A stretch of DNA of 7,146 nt. Source: a bacterium (GTDB lineage: Bacteria; AUK180). The DNA lies in the NCBI GenBank assembly GCA_021162505.1, contig JAGGYO010000131.1:1-7146 (forward strand), in the 5' to 3' direction. Under the pieces are notes generated by a model. It saw nothing but the letters and a program-made list of their open reading frames with translations. It made no database searches and had not been told where the DNA came from. A program made the position numbers and the translations under genes. Position 1 is the first letter of the stretch, and the number at the start of each line of letters is the position of its first letter. Shown here in pieces: positions 1-6,959 of the stretch.

Positions 1-373
1 ATATCATATCTTAGGAAACTTTACTCAAAAAGATCAAAACTTCTTGATCTTGGAAAATGGAAAAACTCTAAGATCCTCATTAAAATTAGGCATAAAGTTC
101 CGTCTTAATGAAATGAATAATGGTAGTATGCAGGATTATCTAAAATTTCTTAATACAAAGCTGGAAAATTTAAATAGGATCAAAAGTATTACAATTAATA
201 AGAATTATAATACCATATATTTGAAGGACGGATTTATCTTGAAGGTCGATAGGAATCTTAATGGCTTGAAAAATCTGGCTTATAAAAAGATCATAAAAAA
301 GTATATACATGATAGGATCAAAGGATTTGATCTTAGATATAAAGATATGATAATATTAATACTGGAGGCATAA
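1..373 (+). CDS. ftsQ: Cell division protein FtsQ/DivIB, C-terminal fragment (5' end outside window)
   Basis: FtsQ is a bitopic inner-membrane protein of the divisome. Its periplasmic POTRA and beta domains connect FtsB/FtsL and the septal peptidoglycan synthase. The frame is open from base 2 to the TAA at 371-373 with no stop, so the TTG at 44 is an internal codon and the gene begins upstream of the window. About 123 residues are visible. They fit the FtsQ beta domain: an early ILENGKTLR strand, a TIYLKDGFILKVD strand pair, a basic helix, then the closing GFDLRYKDMIIL strand, which resembles the family's C-terminal (I/V)DLRY element. Position directly before ftsA, with one base between stop and start, supports the call. 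The similarity is moderate and the POTRA domain is not visible, so the name rests partly on context. Confidence 0.8.
   Translation, partial: YHILGNFTQKDQNFLILENGKTLRSSLKLGIKFRLNEMNNGSMQDYLKFLNTKLENLNRIKSITINKNYNTIYLKDGFILKVDRNLNGLKNLAYKKIIKKYIHDRIKGFDLRYKDMIILILEA
30..51. repeat. Perfect 8-bp inverted repeat inside ftsQ
   Basis: AAGATCAA (30-37) and TTGATCTT (44-51) are exact reverse complements separated by 6 bp. The element lies inside coding sequence. With no T tail and a low-GC stem it is not a terminator, and it may just reflect the frequent GATC words of this region. Confidence 0.5.
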
Positions 374-374
374 A

Positions 375-1601
375 ATGGGTTATATTTGCGCAATTGACAT
401 GGGTGGATTTCAATTTAAGACCATGATCGCTTCATTAGAAGAAAATGGGTTGGAAATACTTGCTTCTACCAAAACAGAGACAACGGCTATTAATAACGGG
501 CAAATAGTTGATTTTGAGCAGGCAAAAGAAGCATTGCATAATATTCATGAAGAGATTCTCACGCTAAGCGGAATCAATGGGAAGGATATTGATAATTATT
601 ATATGAATATTACGGGAAGTGCATTAAAAGGATATGACGGCACAAATTTTCTAAATATAGAGCATCGTGATCAAAGAATAAAAAGAGAGGATATTCTGGA
701 GGTCATTGAAAATACCAAACCCGAAGGTTTGTTTGAAGATAGCGAGATCATTGATAGGATACCTCGTTATTTCTCCATAGACAATATAAATCATATCAAG
801 AACCCAAAAGGATTAGAGGCGAGAAAATTGGTGGTAAACGCGTATATAATAGCAACTACAAGAAATCAGCTCAATAATCTAAGAAATGTGATAAATGATT
901 CTATTAAAGCAAAGAATATTCATTTTATTCCCAATTCCATTGCAACAGCAGCAGCAACCTTAAAAAGCGACCAAAGCGAGATCGGAGTGATCTTAATTGA
1001 CATAGGCGGAAGCAATACGGATATTGCCGGTTTTTCAGATGACGCTTTATTATTTACAAACTCATTTCCCGGAGCAGGTAATTATATTACTAAAGAATTA
1101 GCAAAAGAATTCTCTTTGGATATGAAGACCGCAGAACGATTAAAAACAATAATGAAGAAATTATTAAAAGGTAATGCGAATACAGTGCCGGTACCAACCA
1201 TTGGCGGGGAAAGCATTGATATAAAGATCTCTTCCATAAAGAAAGTTATCAGTGAAAAATTCAATGAGATCTTCGGTAAGGTCTATAATAAGATACAATA
1301 TTATGTGGAACAAGAGGACTTTTCTTCGGGTATTGTTCTAACCGGCGGAGGGGCAAAGACATATGACCTATTGAATATTGCTGCACCACATTTTACCTTG
1401 CCTATTCAAATATTCAATATCAATAATTTAAAGATCCCTGGATTGGAGAACATTGAATTGTCAAATCAGGATACAACCACAATAGGGCTATTATTGGAAG
1501 GACAGGCAAGACAGAATAGAAGCAGCTTTAAAAGGGGAAATAAAAATAATGGATCCCATTTTAATTTAATTGAAGTAATAAAAAATCTACTAAAGGAATA
1601 A
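375..1601 (+). CDS. ftsA: Cell division protein FtsA (actin-like Z-ring membrane tether)
   Basis: FtsA is an actin-fold ATP-binding protein that anchors FtsZ filaments to the inner membrane and recruits later division proteins. At 408 aa it is near the usual length (about 420). Visible parts are: phosphate-1 strand AIDMGGFQFKTMIA (residues 6-19); a 1C (SHS2-type) insertion at roughly 82-160; phosphate-2 motif IDIGGSNTDIAGF (208-220) with both aspartates; adenosine motif VLTGGGAK (321-328); a basic Asn-rich linker (380-394); and a C-terminal amphipathic helix HFNLIEVIKNLLKE (395-408), the expected membrane-targeting sequence. In phosphate-1 the usual G-T-(S/A)-K reads G-G-F-Q, so the conserved Thr and Lys look replaced. 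The ATG at 375 follows GGAGG (364-368) at 6 bp. It lies between ftsQ and ftsZ, the classic order, and is probably cotranscribed with both. Confidence 0.95.
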   Translation: MGYICAIDMGGFQFKTMIASLEENGLEILASTKTETTAINNGQIVDFEQAKEALHNIHEEILTLSGINGKDIDNYYMNITGSALKGYDGTNFLNIEHRDQRIKREDILEVIENTKPEGLFEDSEIIDRIPRYFSIDNINHIKNPKGLEARKLVVNAYIIATTRNQLNNLRNVINDSIKAKNIHFIPNSIATAAATLKSDQSEIGVILIDIGGSNTDIAGFSDDALLFTNSFPGAGNYITKELAKEFSLDMKTAERLKTIMKKLLKGNANTVPVPTIGGESIDIKISSIKKVISEKFNEIFGKVYNKIQYYVEQEDFSSGIVLTGGGAKTYDLLNIAAPHFTLPIQIFNINNLKIPGLENIELSNQDTTTIGLLLEGQARQNRSSFKRGNKNNGSHFNLIEVIKNLLKE

Positions 1602-1609
1602 AAGGAGGT
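1601..1609 (+). promoter_or_regulatory. Strong Shine-Dalgarno of ftsZ
   Basis: AAAGGAGGT is a near-complete match to the anti-Shine-Dalgarno of 16S rRNA. It begins on the last base of the ftsA stop codon and lies 4 bp (5 from the GGAGG core) before the ATG at 1614. It is the strongest ribosome site in the window, in keeping with FtsZ usually being needed in more copies than FtsA. It fixes the ftsZ start. Confidence 0.85.
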
Positions 1610-1613
1610 AGTT

Positions 1614-2726
1614 ATGCCAAAGGATTTTGAATTTGTAAAAGACATCAGTTTTACCAACATTAATGTTTATGGCGTTGGTGGCGAAGGCGGGAATGCGATC
1701 AATTTTTTGAAGAAGAAATTCAGTGATCTAAAGGTTAGGACCATAGCCATTAATACTGATAACCAAGATCTTCAAAAGATAAACGCTGACCAAAAGATCT
1801 TGATCGGGGAAAAACATCTCAACGGAAGGGGGACAGGAGCATATCCTCCACTTGCTGAAAAGATAGCCATTGAAGAAATAGATAAGATCACGCCTACCAT
1901 GGAAGGTGTTGATATGGCAATTGTATGCTGTGGATTAGGCGGAGGAACAGGATCAGGGGCAGGACCCATTGTAGTGAAAACCGCTGCAAAAAAGAACATT
2001 CTTACTCTAGCCATTGTTACGGTGCCATTTACTTTTGAAGGGGGCGGCAAGATCAAAATAGCAAGAGAATATCTTGAGAAGATCAAAGCATCGGCAGATT
2101 CTGTGATCGTTATTCCAAACTGGAAATTAACAAAAGAAAAAGGAATAACCATAAAAAAGGCATTTGAGTGGGGTAATGAGATATTGGTTAATACCATTGA
2201 GGTTATTTCATCAATAATAAATAAATCCCATGATATGAATGTTGATTTTCAGGATATTAATACGGTGCTCAAAGACAGCAAAGATGCCTATATCGCCATG
2301 GCTCAAATAACCGAAAAGATGGAAATAAAAGAAGAGGATAAAGGTGAGTATATTGTTCAAGAACTTATGCGATTTCCTCTCATAGATGCTAATACCATAA
2401 AGAATATTGAGAAAGCCGTATTTTTTATTGAGATGAATGAGAATGAAAATATATCCATAATGCAGGATATTGAAATCCGATTGAGAAGATATACAAAGCC
2501 CGACAGCTTGATCATTCCGGGAATAACCTTTAATGACAAGATAAAAGGAATACATGCAACACTTATTGCAGGACATTTTGATAGAGAGGATAGTGAGTAT
2601 TATTTTGAAAATCCTGTTGCTAATAGAGATAATAGAACAAATTATCTTAATAAGAAAGCTCAAAATATGGACAGTCGAACCATAGATAATTTATTTCCTC
2701 CTTCAATGAACGAGGATCTTGATTAA
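1614..2726 (+). CDS. ftsZ: Cell division protein FtsZ (tubulin-like GTPase), divergent
   Basis: FtsZ is a cytoplasmic tubulin-like GTPase that polymerises into the division ring. In this 370-aa protein I see: T1 loop GVGGEGGNAI (20-29); AINTDNQDL (45-53); T3 region GRGTGAYP (71-78); tubulin signature GGGTGSGA (109-116), with Ser where FtsZ usually has Thr; PFTFEGGGKIK (138-148); IPNWKL (167-172), where N is kept but the next residue is Trp instead of Asp/Glu/Gln; FEWGNEIL (184-191); and the T7 catalytic loop NVDFQD (209-214), with both aspartates needed for GTP hydrolysis across the dimer interface. The C-terminal globular domain ends near GIHATLIAGHF (312-322). Only about 48 residues follow, and no (D/E)IPxFLR-type peptide is seen; the tail ends in an acidic segment after DNLFPPS. 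The intact active-site motifs argue for a functional GTPase. Confidence 0.95.
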   Translation: MPKDFEFVKDISFTNINVYGVGGEGGNAINFLKKKFSDLKVRTIAINTDNQDLQKINADQKILIGEKHLNGRGTGAYPPLAEKIAIEEIDKITPTMEGVDMAIVCCGLGGGTGSGAGPIVVKTAAKKNILTLAIVTVPFTFEGGGKIKIAREYLEKIKASADSVIVIPNWKLTKEKGITIKKAFEWGNEILVNTIEVISSIINKSHDMNVDFQDINTVLKDSKDAYIAMAQITEKMEIKEEDKGEYIVQELMRFPLIDANTIKNIEKAVFFIEMNENENISIMQDIEIRLRRYTKPDSLIIPGITFNDKIKGIHATLIAGHFDREDSEYYFENPVANRDNRTNYLNKKAQNMDSRTIDNLFPPSMNEDLD

Positions 2727-4096
2727 TGTGGCAAGAGCGGAAATATATTGAAAAACTAAAATCCTTTGAGATCAATAAGGTAAATTATCTGAAAAACAGC
2801 AGTATAAATTCGCTCTTGATCTACCCCAATTCCTATTATAGCGGTATGTCCTATCTTGGATTTTTACAATTGTACAAATTTTTAAATGAAGAAGGGATCA
2901 CTAATTGCGATAGGTTCTTTTTTGAAGATTGGAAAGATCCCATTACATTTGATAATTATCGTTATGTCTCGGATTTTGAAGTATTGTTATTCTCTATCCC
3001 TTTTGAGGGTGATTTTGAAAATGTAATTAAGATATTACGGGATAACAATATTGAACCTAACAAAAATAAAAGAAAAAGAAAACCTCTCATAATCGGGGGC
3101 GGTCCGAGTTTATGGATCAATCCATATCCTTTGAAAAATGTTTTTGATATTTTTGTTCTAGGCGAAGGCGAAGAAAAGCTTCGCTTTGTTTTTAATCATT
3201 TCAGGAAGATCATTAATGGAGATAATAATGTTCCGAAGATGAAGGGTGTTCTTTTTGAATTACCCATGGAAAGAAAAGCAATTTTAAATGAGATCACATT
3301 TGAAAAAAGCTGCACACATATTCCATATACGAAAATAATTACGAAAAACAGTTTTTTCTCAAATATGTTTTTACTTGAAATTGCCAGAGGATGTATCAAT
3401 AATTGTAAATTCTGCACTGTAAGTCGTTTATATCATAATAAATGCTTTCGTGATCTTGATAGTATTAAAAAAGTACTTGATGAAGCAAAAGGGTTTGCAA
3501 AAAAGGTTGGTCTTATCTCCTCCATGGTACTTGAACATCCTCATATTGAAGATATTTTACAGTACTGTTATGATAAAGAATTAGAAGTTTCAACATCCTC
3601 GCTTTCAGTAAAAGGATTGACCAATAATATTGTTAAATTACTCAGAATGACAAATAATAAAAGCATTACTATCGCCTTAGAATCATTAAGCTCAAAGACA
3701 AGAAAAGAAATAAATAAAGATTTCACAGATCTTTTTTTCTTAGAAAAAATAAAGATGATCTTAGAAAATAATATTAAGACAATAAAAATATATCTAATTT
3801 TGGGATTACCTTATGAAAAAGATGATCTCAAATCACAAGTATCTTTATGGAAACAATTATTAAATTTAAATACAATATTCAAAGCCAATATACATTTCAG
3901 TATAAACCCTCTGATCCCTCAACCCTATACACCATACTATAACTTGCCCATGCAAAGTAAAAAAACTATAAGAAGCAATTATAAGTGGTTCAAGGAGAAT
4001 TTTAAGGGATTAAAATTGAAATTCGAGGGGATAAATAATTCATTAAAGGAGTATAATTATGCCTATAACACAGATGATATTTTGGAAAAGATGTAA
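2726..4096 (+). CDS. Radical SAM protein with N-terminal B12-binding-like domain (TIGR03960-like)
   Basis: This 456-aa protein contains the radical SAM cluster motif ARGCINNCKFC (220-230; Cys223, Cys227, Cys230), which should bind a [4Fe-4S] cluster and cleave S-adenosylmethionine. The N-terminal part (about 28-160) has the Rossmann-like layout of B12-binding radical SAM enzymes: LLIYPNSYYSGMSYLG, then PLIIGGGPSLWINPYPL (120-136) and FVLGEGEE. I see no DxHxxG cobalamin ligand, so B12 binding is doubtful. After the barrel start come TSSLSVKGLT, ALESLSSKTRKEINK, KIYLILGLPYE and NPLIPQPYTPYY. These match, from memory of the family, the order in TIGR03960-type proteins, whose substrate is unknown to me. 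The DUF2344-type partner domain seen in some relatives is absent. The ATG overlaps the ftsZ stop (TAATG), with GAGGA (2712-2716) 9 bp upstream, so translation is probably coupled to ftsZ. A link to division is inference. Confidence 0.85.
   Translation: MWQERKYIEKLKSFEINKVNYLKNSSINSLLIYPNSYYSGMSYLGFLQLYKFLNEEGITNCDRFFFEDWKDPITFDNYRYVSDFEVLLFSIPFEGDFENVIKILRDNNIEPNKNKRKRKPLIIGGGPSLWINPYPLKNVFDIFVLGEGEEKLRFVFNHFRKIINGDNNVPKMKGVLFELPMERKAILNEITFEKSCTHIPYTKIITKNSFFSNMFLLEIARGCINNCKFCTVSRLYHNKCFRDLDSIKKVLDEAKGFAKKVGLISSMVLEHPHIEDILQYCYDKELEVSTSSLSVKGLTNNIVKLLRMTNNKSITIALESLSSKTRKEINKDFTDLFFLEKIKMILENNIKTIKIYLILGLPYEKDDLKSQVSLWKQLLNLNTIFKANIHFSINPLIPQPYTPYYNLPMQSKKTIRSNYKWFKENFKGLKLKFEGINNSLKEYNYAYNTDDILEKM
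4045..4051 (+). promoter_or_regulatory. Shine-Dalgarno inside the radical SAM gene that sets the downstream start
   Basis: AAAGGAG lies within the last codons of the radical SAM gene, 7 bp before the ATG at 4059. The next in-frame ATG (4074) has no comparable site, so 4059 is the likely start of the barrel protein despite the 38-bp overlap with the upstream gene. Confidence 0.75.
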
Positions 4097-4928
4097 ATTA
4101 TTGCTATTTTTATTTATTATGCTATTTAGTATATCTTTATTTACTGCTGGCATTGATTATATAGCAGGCGGTTCTCCAATACCTCTTTATTCTTCGGGTG
4201 CGGATAATTTTAATCCTGCTTTCGGTATTTTCCAAAATAATAATTTCTATACTATAAATACTCTGTTTTCCGGTAAAGCAGGTATATATAATAAGATCTC
4301 TCTTGCCGTAAAAAGTAATACATATTCATTCAAAATTACTTTTAATTCCAATTTTTATGATGATAAGACATTAAATCTTCAATTCTCATCATTAATTGCG
4401 AGAAATCTATCCGTAGGCATTGCAATGAAAGCATTTTTACAGGGGCAAAATGTATTGACCTTCAATGGTGGTATTGTTTGGGATAAAAAACATTATATAA
4501 TGAGCATTGCATATTTTAATTTTGGTGGACTGGAGACCTTCCCGGACTTCCCAAAATATTATGGTAACGATTTCTTAAAAAACATTGCAAATCCCGAGCT
4601 TTTCTTTTTGAATGAAAACAATGGCTATTTGCGTGAAGGTGTCATAAGTAATTTTATCTTTACAAGTAACGAGAAATGGTATTTGTCCATAACAATTAAT
4701 CAATTTGTTGATTCATTTGATAATTTACTAAAACTTGGATGGGAAAATGTATATTGGGGAGCGCTATATCGTTTATCTGACGGCAGTTATTTGGGTTTCG
4801 GTACAAATAAATACTTTAATTCAGCAGGGGTCGGATTCTCAAAAAAAGTTCTGTTCGCATCATATGCATTTTTATGGCAGACAAAAAAATTTACAAAACA
4901 CATTGTTACCGCGGGGGTTATTTTTTAA
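4059..4928 (+). CDS. Secreted outer-membrane beta-barrel protein, PorV/UPF0164-like
   Basis: The 289-aa product starts with a Sec-type signal peptide: a basic patch (WKRCK, 9-13), then a hydrophobic stretch LLLFLFIMLFSISLF (14-28) and a probable cut after FTA (about residue 30). No lipobox cysteine is present. The mature part consists of alternating polar/hydrophobic strands rich in Tyr, Phe, Asn and Gly, and ends in Phe (TAGVIF), the terminal-aromatic signature used for outer-membrane insertion. The segment GADNFNPAFGIF (47-58) recalls the NPAGLA-type element near the start of PorV/UPF0164-like barrels. This assignment is tentative, and no specific substrate or partner is evident. It overlaps the radical SAM gene by 38 bp in another frame and is the last gene of the plus-strand unit. 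It could be an unrelated passenger of the division operon. Confidence 0.75.
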   Translation: MPITQMIFWKRCKLLLFLFIMLFSISLFTAGIDYIAGGSPIPLYSSGADNFNPAFGIFQNNNFYTINTLFSGKAGIYNKISLAVKSNTYSFKITFNSNFYDDKTLNLQFSSLIARNLSVGIAMKAFLQGQNVLTFNGGIVWDKKHYIMSIAYFNFGGLETFPDFPKYYGNDFLKNIANPELFFLNENNGYLREGVISNFIFTSNEKWYLSITINQFVDSFDNLLKLGWENVYWGALYRLSDGSYLGFGTNKYFNSAGVGFSKKVLFASYAFLWQTKKFTKHIVTAGVIF

Positions 4929-5159
4929 CTGAAAAATTTGATTCATCTCCAAAAATAAATGTAAGATCTGTTAAAATGATGATGAACGACAATTAAAATT
5001 CCCGCCCAACGACAATTATTTTTCCCATTTTTCATAACACCTAATTTCACAGATTTTTAAATTGTTCACCCTAAAACTTAATAGAATATTTTCTTTGAAA
5101 GTAATAAGATAATACCTTTATTCTACTACACTATGTGCATTTTTTATCGTCAATATTTA
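4929..5159. other. Convergent intergenic region without a gene
   Basis: These 231 bp separate two converging genes. I see no open frame with a ribosome site and no GC-rich hairpin followed by a T run on either strand, although both transcripts should end here. The only structure that stands out is a two-copy imperfect repeat at 4985-5030. Confidence 0.6.
4985..5030. repeat. Two-copy imperfect 23-bp tandem repeat
   Basis: Unit 1 (4985-5007) and unit 2 (5008-5030) each begin with AACGACAATTA. They then differ over three bases (AAA versus TTT), share TTCCC, and end differently (GCCC versus ATTT), giving 16 of 23 identical positions. It lies in the convergent spacer, so a promoter operator is not the obvious reading. 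It could be a relic of a short intergenic repeat or a protein-binding site. Confidence 0.6.
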
Positions 5160-6959
5160 TTATTTTTTTGGCTTTTTATCTCTATTTGTCTTTTTGTTCT
5201 TGATCTTTCCATAAACATAATTCCCAAAATCGTATAAGGAAAAGGTAAACTCAATGCCGGATAGAATATAGGCGCTATTCCCCGCTATACCGTAATACTT
5301 TGCATTGATCTTATCGCTTTCGCTATTTGAAAGATTATAATTATCATCAAAATCACGACCCAATTTGTTCAAGTATAATCCTGTTCCCGCAAAAACACCC
5401 GACCATATAAGTTTTTTAATTCCGCTTTTTAAAAATTTATTATTTTCCGTCTTCCTCAAATCACCCCAATCGATCAACGGTTTTACTAACTTTGCAAGGG
5501 TTTCATTTTTATTTTCTTTCATAATTCTCGGTATAATATAAAAAACAAGTTCAGATGAATCATCAGTTTTCGTTTTTTGTGAAAATAGATTTCCTATAAT
5601 TGGAATATCGCCCAATAGAGGAATTTTATCCTTTGCTTTGGATTCCGTTCTCTTTGTTAATCCGCCGATAACAATCATCTGTCCGTCTTTGACCCTTATA
5701 GTAGTATTTGCGGATTTTTTACTTGTTGCCGCCTTCCCTGAGCCGGATGTTTGGACAAAATCACTAACCTCTGGAGCAAGTTGCAAAATGATCTCATTAC
5801 TTGCTGTAATCCAGGGAGTAATATTTAGAATTACACCCGTTTGGATCTTTTGCAATGATGTCAAAGGAGTATCTACATTTCCCGTTGTTACCTCATAATA
5901 TTCATCCTGTCCCACGGAAATTGAAGCAGGATAGCCTGATAATGCGGAAATATGCGGATTTGCAACAATTTTTGCTTTATTTTGATTTATTAAATATCTT
6001 AAATTTGCAGTAAATTTTCCCATATCCCATGTACTTTCATCAAAAGCAGCAGAGAAAAATCCGCCTTGCTGTGACGATGTTGAACCCGGTTGCATATTAG
6101 CATTGGTAAACTGTCCGTAGGCACCGGACAATGAAAAATCCTGTAAGTTCTTATATCCCTTTTTGTATTCAACCGTAATGACATCAATTGAAACAATGGG
6201 AGATTTTTTATCGATCTTTTCAATATACTCTTTTGCCTTCATTATCTCTTTTTGCGAACCCATTACAATAACACCGTTTTCTTCCTTGATAACTTTAACA
6301 TTCAGATTGGGAGAAAAGGTCTTTATAATATCCGGAAGATCTTCCGCTTTTAAATATTTTAGCCTGATCATTTCACTTGCAGAAAGCATTGGGGCAGACG
6401 GTGATTGCGGAGAAGGATCTCCCACAAGATAAATTCCGTCAGAGGTTTTCTTCATACTATATTTTGTGCCGCCAAGTAAATAGTTCAAAGCATCCTCGAA
6501 TTTTACAGCAGTAAGTGTGGCATCAACAGTGCCTATTAAATTACCATATACCACAATATCGATCTTCGCCTGATCGGCAACTTCCTTTAACACATCTTTT
6601 ATATCTGCATTTTTTAAATCACATGTCAGTGTTTTTCCATCGGTTATGATCTGCAATCTTCCTCCTTTTCTTCTGGGTATGGAGATAAGATAAACACTCC
6701 CTCTTTTCTTATAAATATAACCGTTTGGCTCAAGTATTGCCTTTAATGCATCTTCAAGTGATAGATCCTTAATATTCACATCAATATTTCCTTTAACCGA
6801 AGCATCGGGTATTATATTTATACCACTTTGCTGTGAGATCAATCTTAATACATCTCTAATATCTGTTTTCTTTGCCGTCACGGAAATGCCGTAAATATTC
6901 ATTAATATCCCGAAAAACAATAATACAAGAATAAAGGTGTTATATCCTTTTTTCACCAT
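5160..6959 (-). CDS. pilQ: Secretin (PilQ/GspD family) with two STN domains and an unusual C-terminal extension
   Basis: Secretins form multimeric outer-membrane channels for type IV pili or type II secretion. This 599-aa protein has: a signal peptide (KK, then hydrophobic 8-20, likely cut near residue 24) without lipobox; a first STN/N0 domain (about 30-93, TDIRDVLRLISQQSGINII); a second STN-like domain (about 112-180, ADIKDVLKEVADQAKIDIV); a Pro/Ser linker; an N1-type ring domain (about 197-250, IRLKYLKAEDLPDIIKTF); and the secretin core (about 255-480), including NKAKIVANPHISALSG, IQTGVILNITPWI and the hallmark VKDGQMIVIGGL (423-434) with KIPLLGDIPIIGNLFS (445-460). About 120 residues follow the core, with two hydrophobic stretches and a Lys-rich end. 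The start is supported by AAAGGAG (6966-6972) 6 bp upstream. STN repeats and lack of GspD-style multiple N domains favour PilQ, but the subtype is not certain. Confidence 0.9.
   Translation of the reverse strand: MVKKGYNTFILVLLFFGILMNIYGISVTAKKTDIRDVLRLISQQSGINIIPDASVKGNIDVNIKDLSLEDALKAILEPNGYIYKKRGSVYLISIPRRKGGRLQIITDGKTLTCDLKNADIKDVLKEVADQAKIDIVVYGNLIGTVDATLTAVKFEDALNYLLGGTKYSMKKTSDGIYLVGDPSPQSPSAPMLSASEMIRLKYLKAEDLPDIIKTFSPNLNVKVIKEENGVIVMGSQKEIMKAKEYIEKIDKKSPIVSIDVITVEYKKGYKNLQDFSLSGAYGQFTNANMQPGSTSSQQGGFFSAAFDESTWDMGKFTANLRYLINQNKAKIVANPHISALSGYPASISVGQDEYYEVTTGNVDTPLTSLQKIQTGVILNITPWITASNEIILQLAPEVSDFVQTSGSGKAATSKKSANTTIRVKDGQMIVIGGLTKRTESKAKDKIPLLGDIPIIGNLFSQKTKTDDSSELVFYIIPRIMKENKNETLAKLVKPLIDWGDLRKTENNKFLKSGIKKLIWSGVFAGTGLYLNKLGRDFDDNYNLSNSESDKINAKYYGIAGNSAYILSGIEFTFSLYDFGNYVYGKIKNKKTNRDKKPKK

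Noticed and set aside
44..373. A complete 109-aa gene starting at TTG 44
   Set aside because: The same frame is open back to base 2, no Shine-Dalgarno precedes the TTG, and the content matches only the C-terminal part of FtsQ.
1772..2663. Minus-strand open frames of 141 and 150 aa opposite ftsZ
   Set aside because: They lie wholly antisense to a clearly conserved ftsZ and their products show no recognisable domain.
4904..4928. Possible terminator at the end of the barrel gene (GC-rich ACCGCGGGGGT followed by six T)
   Set aside because: The possible stem is only about three base pairs and lies inside the coding sequence.
4735..4932. Plus-strand 65-aa frame within the barrel gene
   Set aside because: It is a shifted shadow of the barrel protein, which has the signal peptide, the ribosome site and the terminal Phe.
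4976..4996. Tiny open frame MMMNDN in the spacer
   Set aside because: Six codons, no convincing ribosome site and no conserved context.
5136..5148. Short hairpin on the minus strand after the secretin stop
   Set aside because: The stem is about five base pairs including a wobble pair, the loop is three bases and no U run follows.
5638..5898. Plus-strand 86-aa frame opposite the secretin core
   Set aside because: It is antisense to the most conserved part of the secretin and has no recognisable features.
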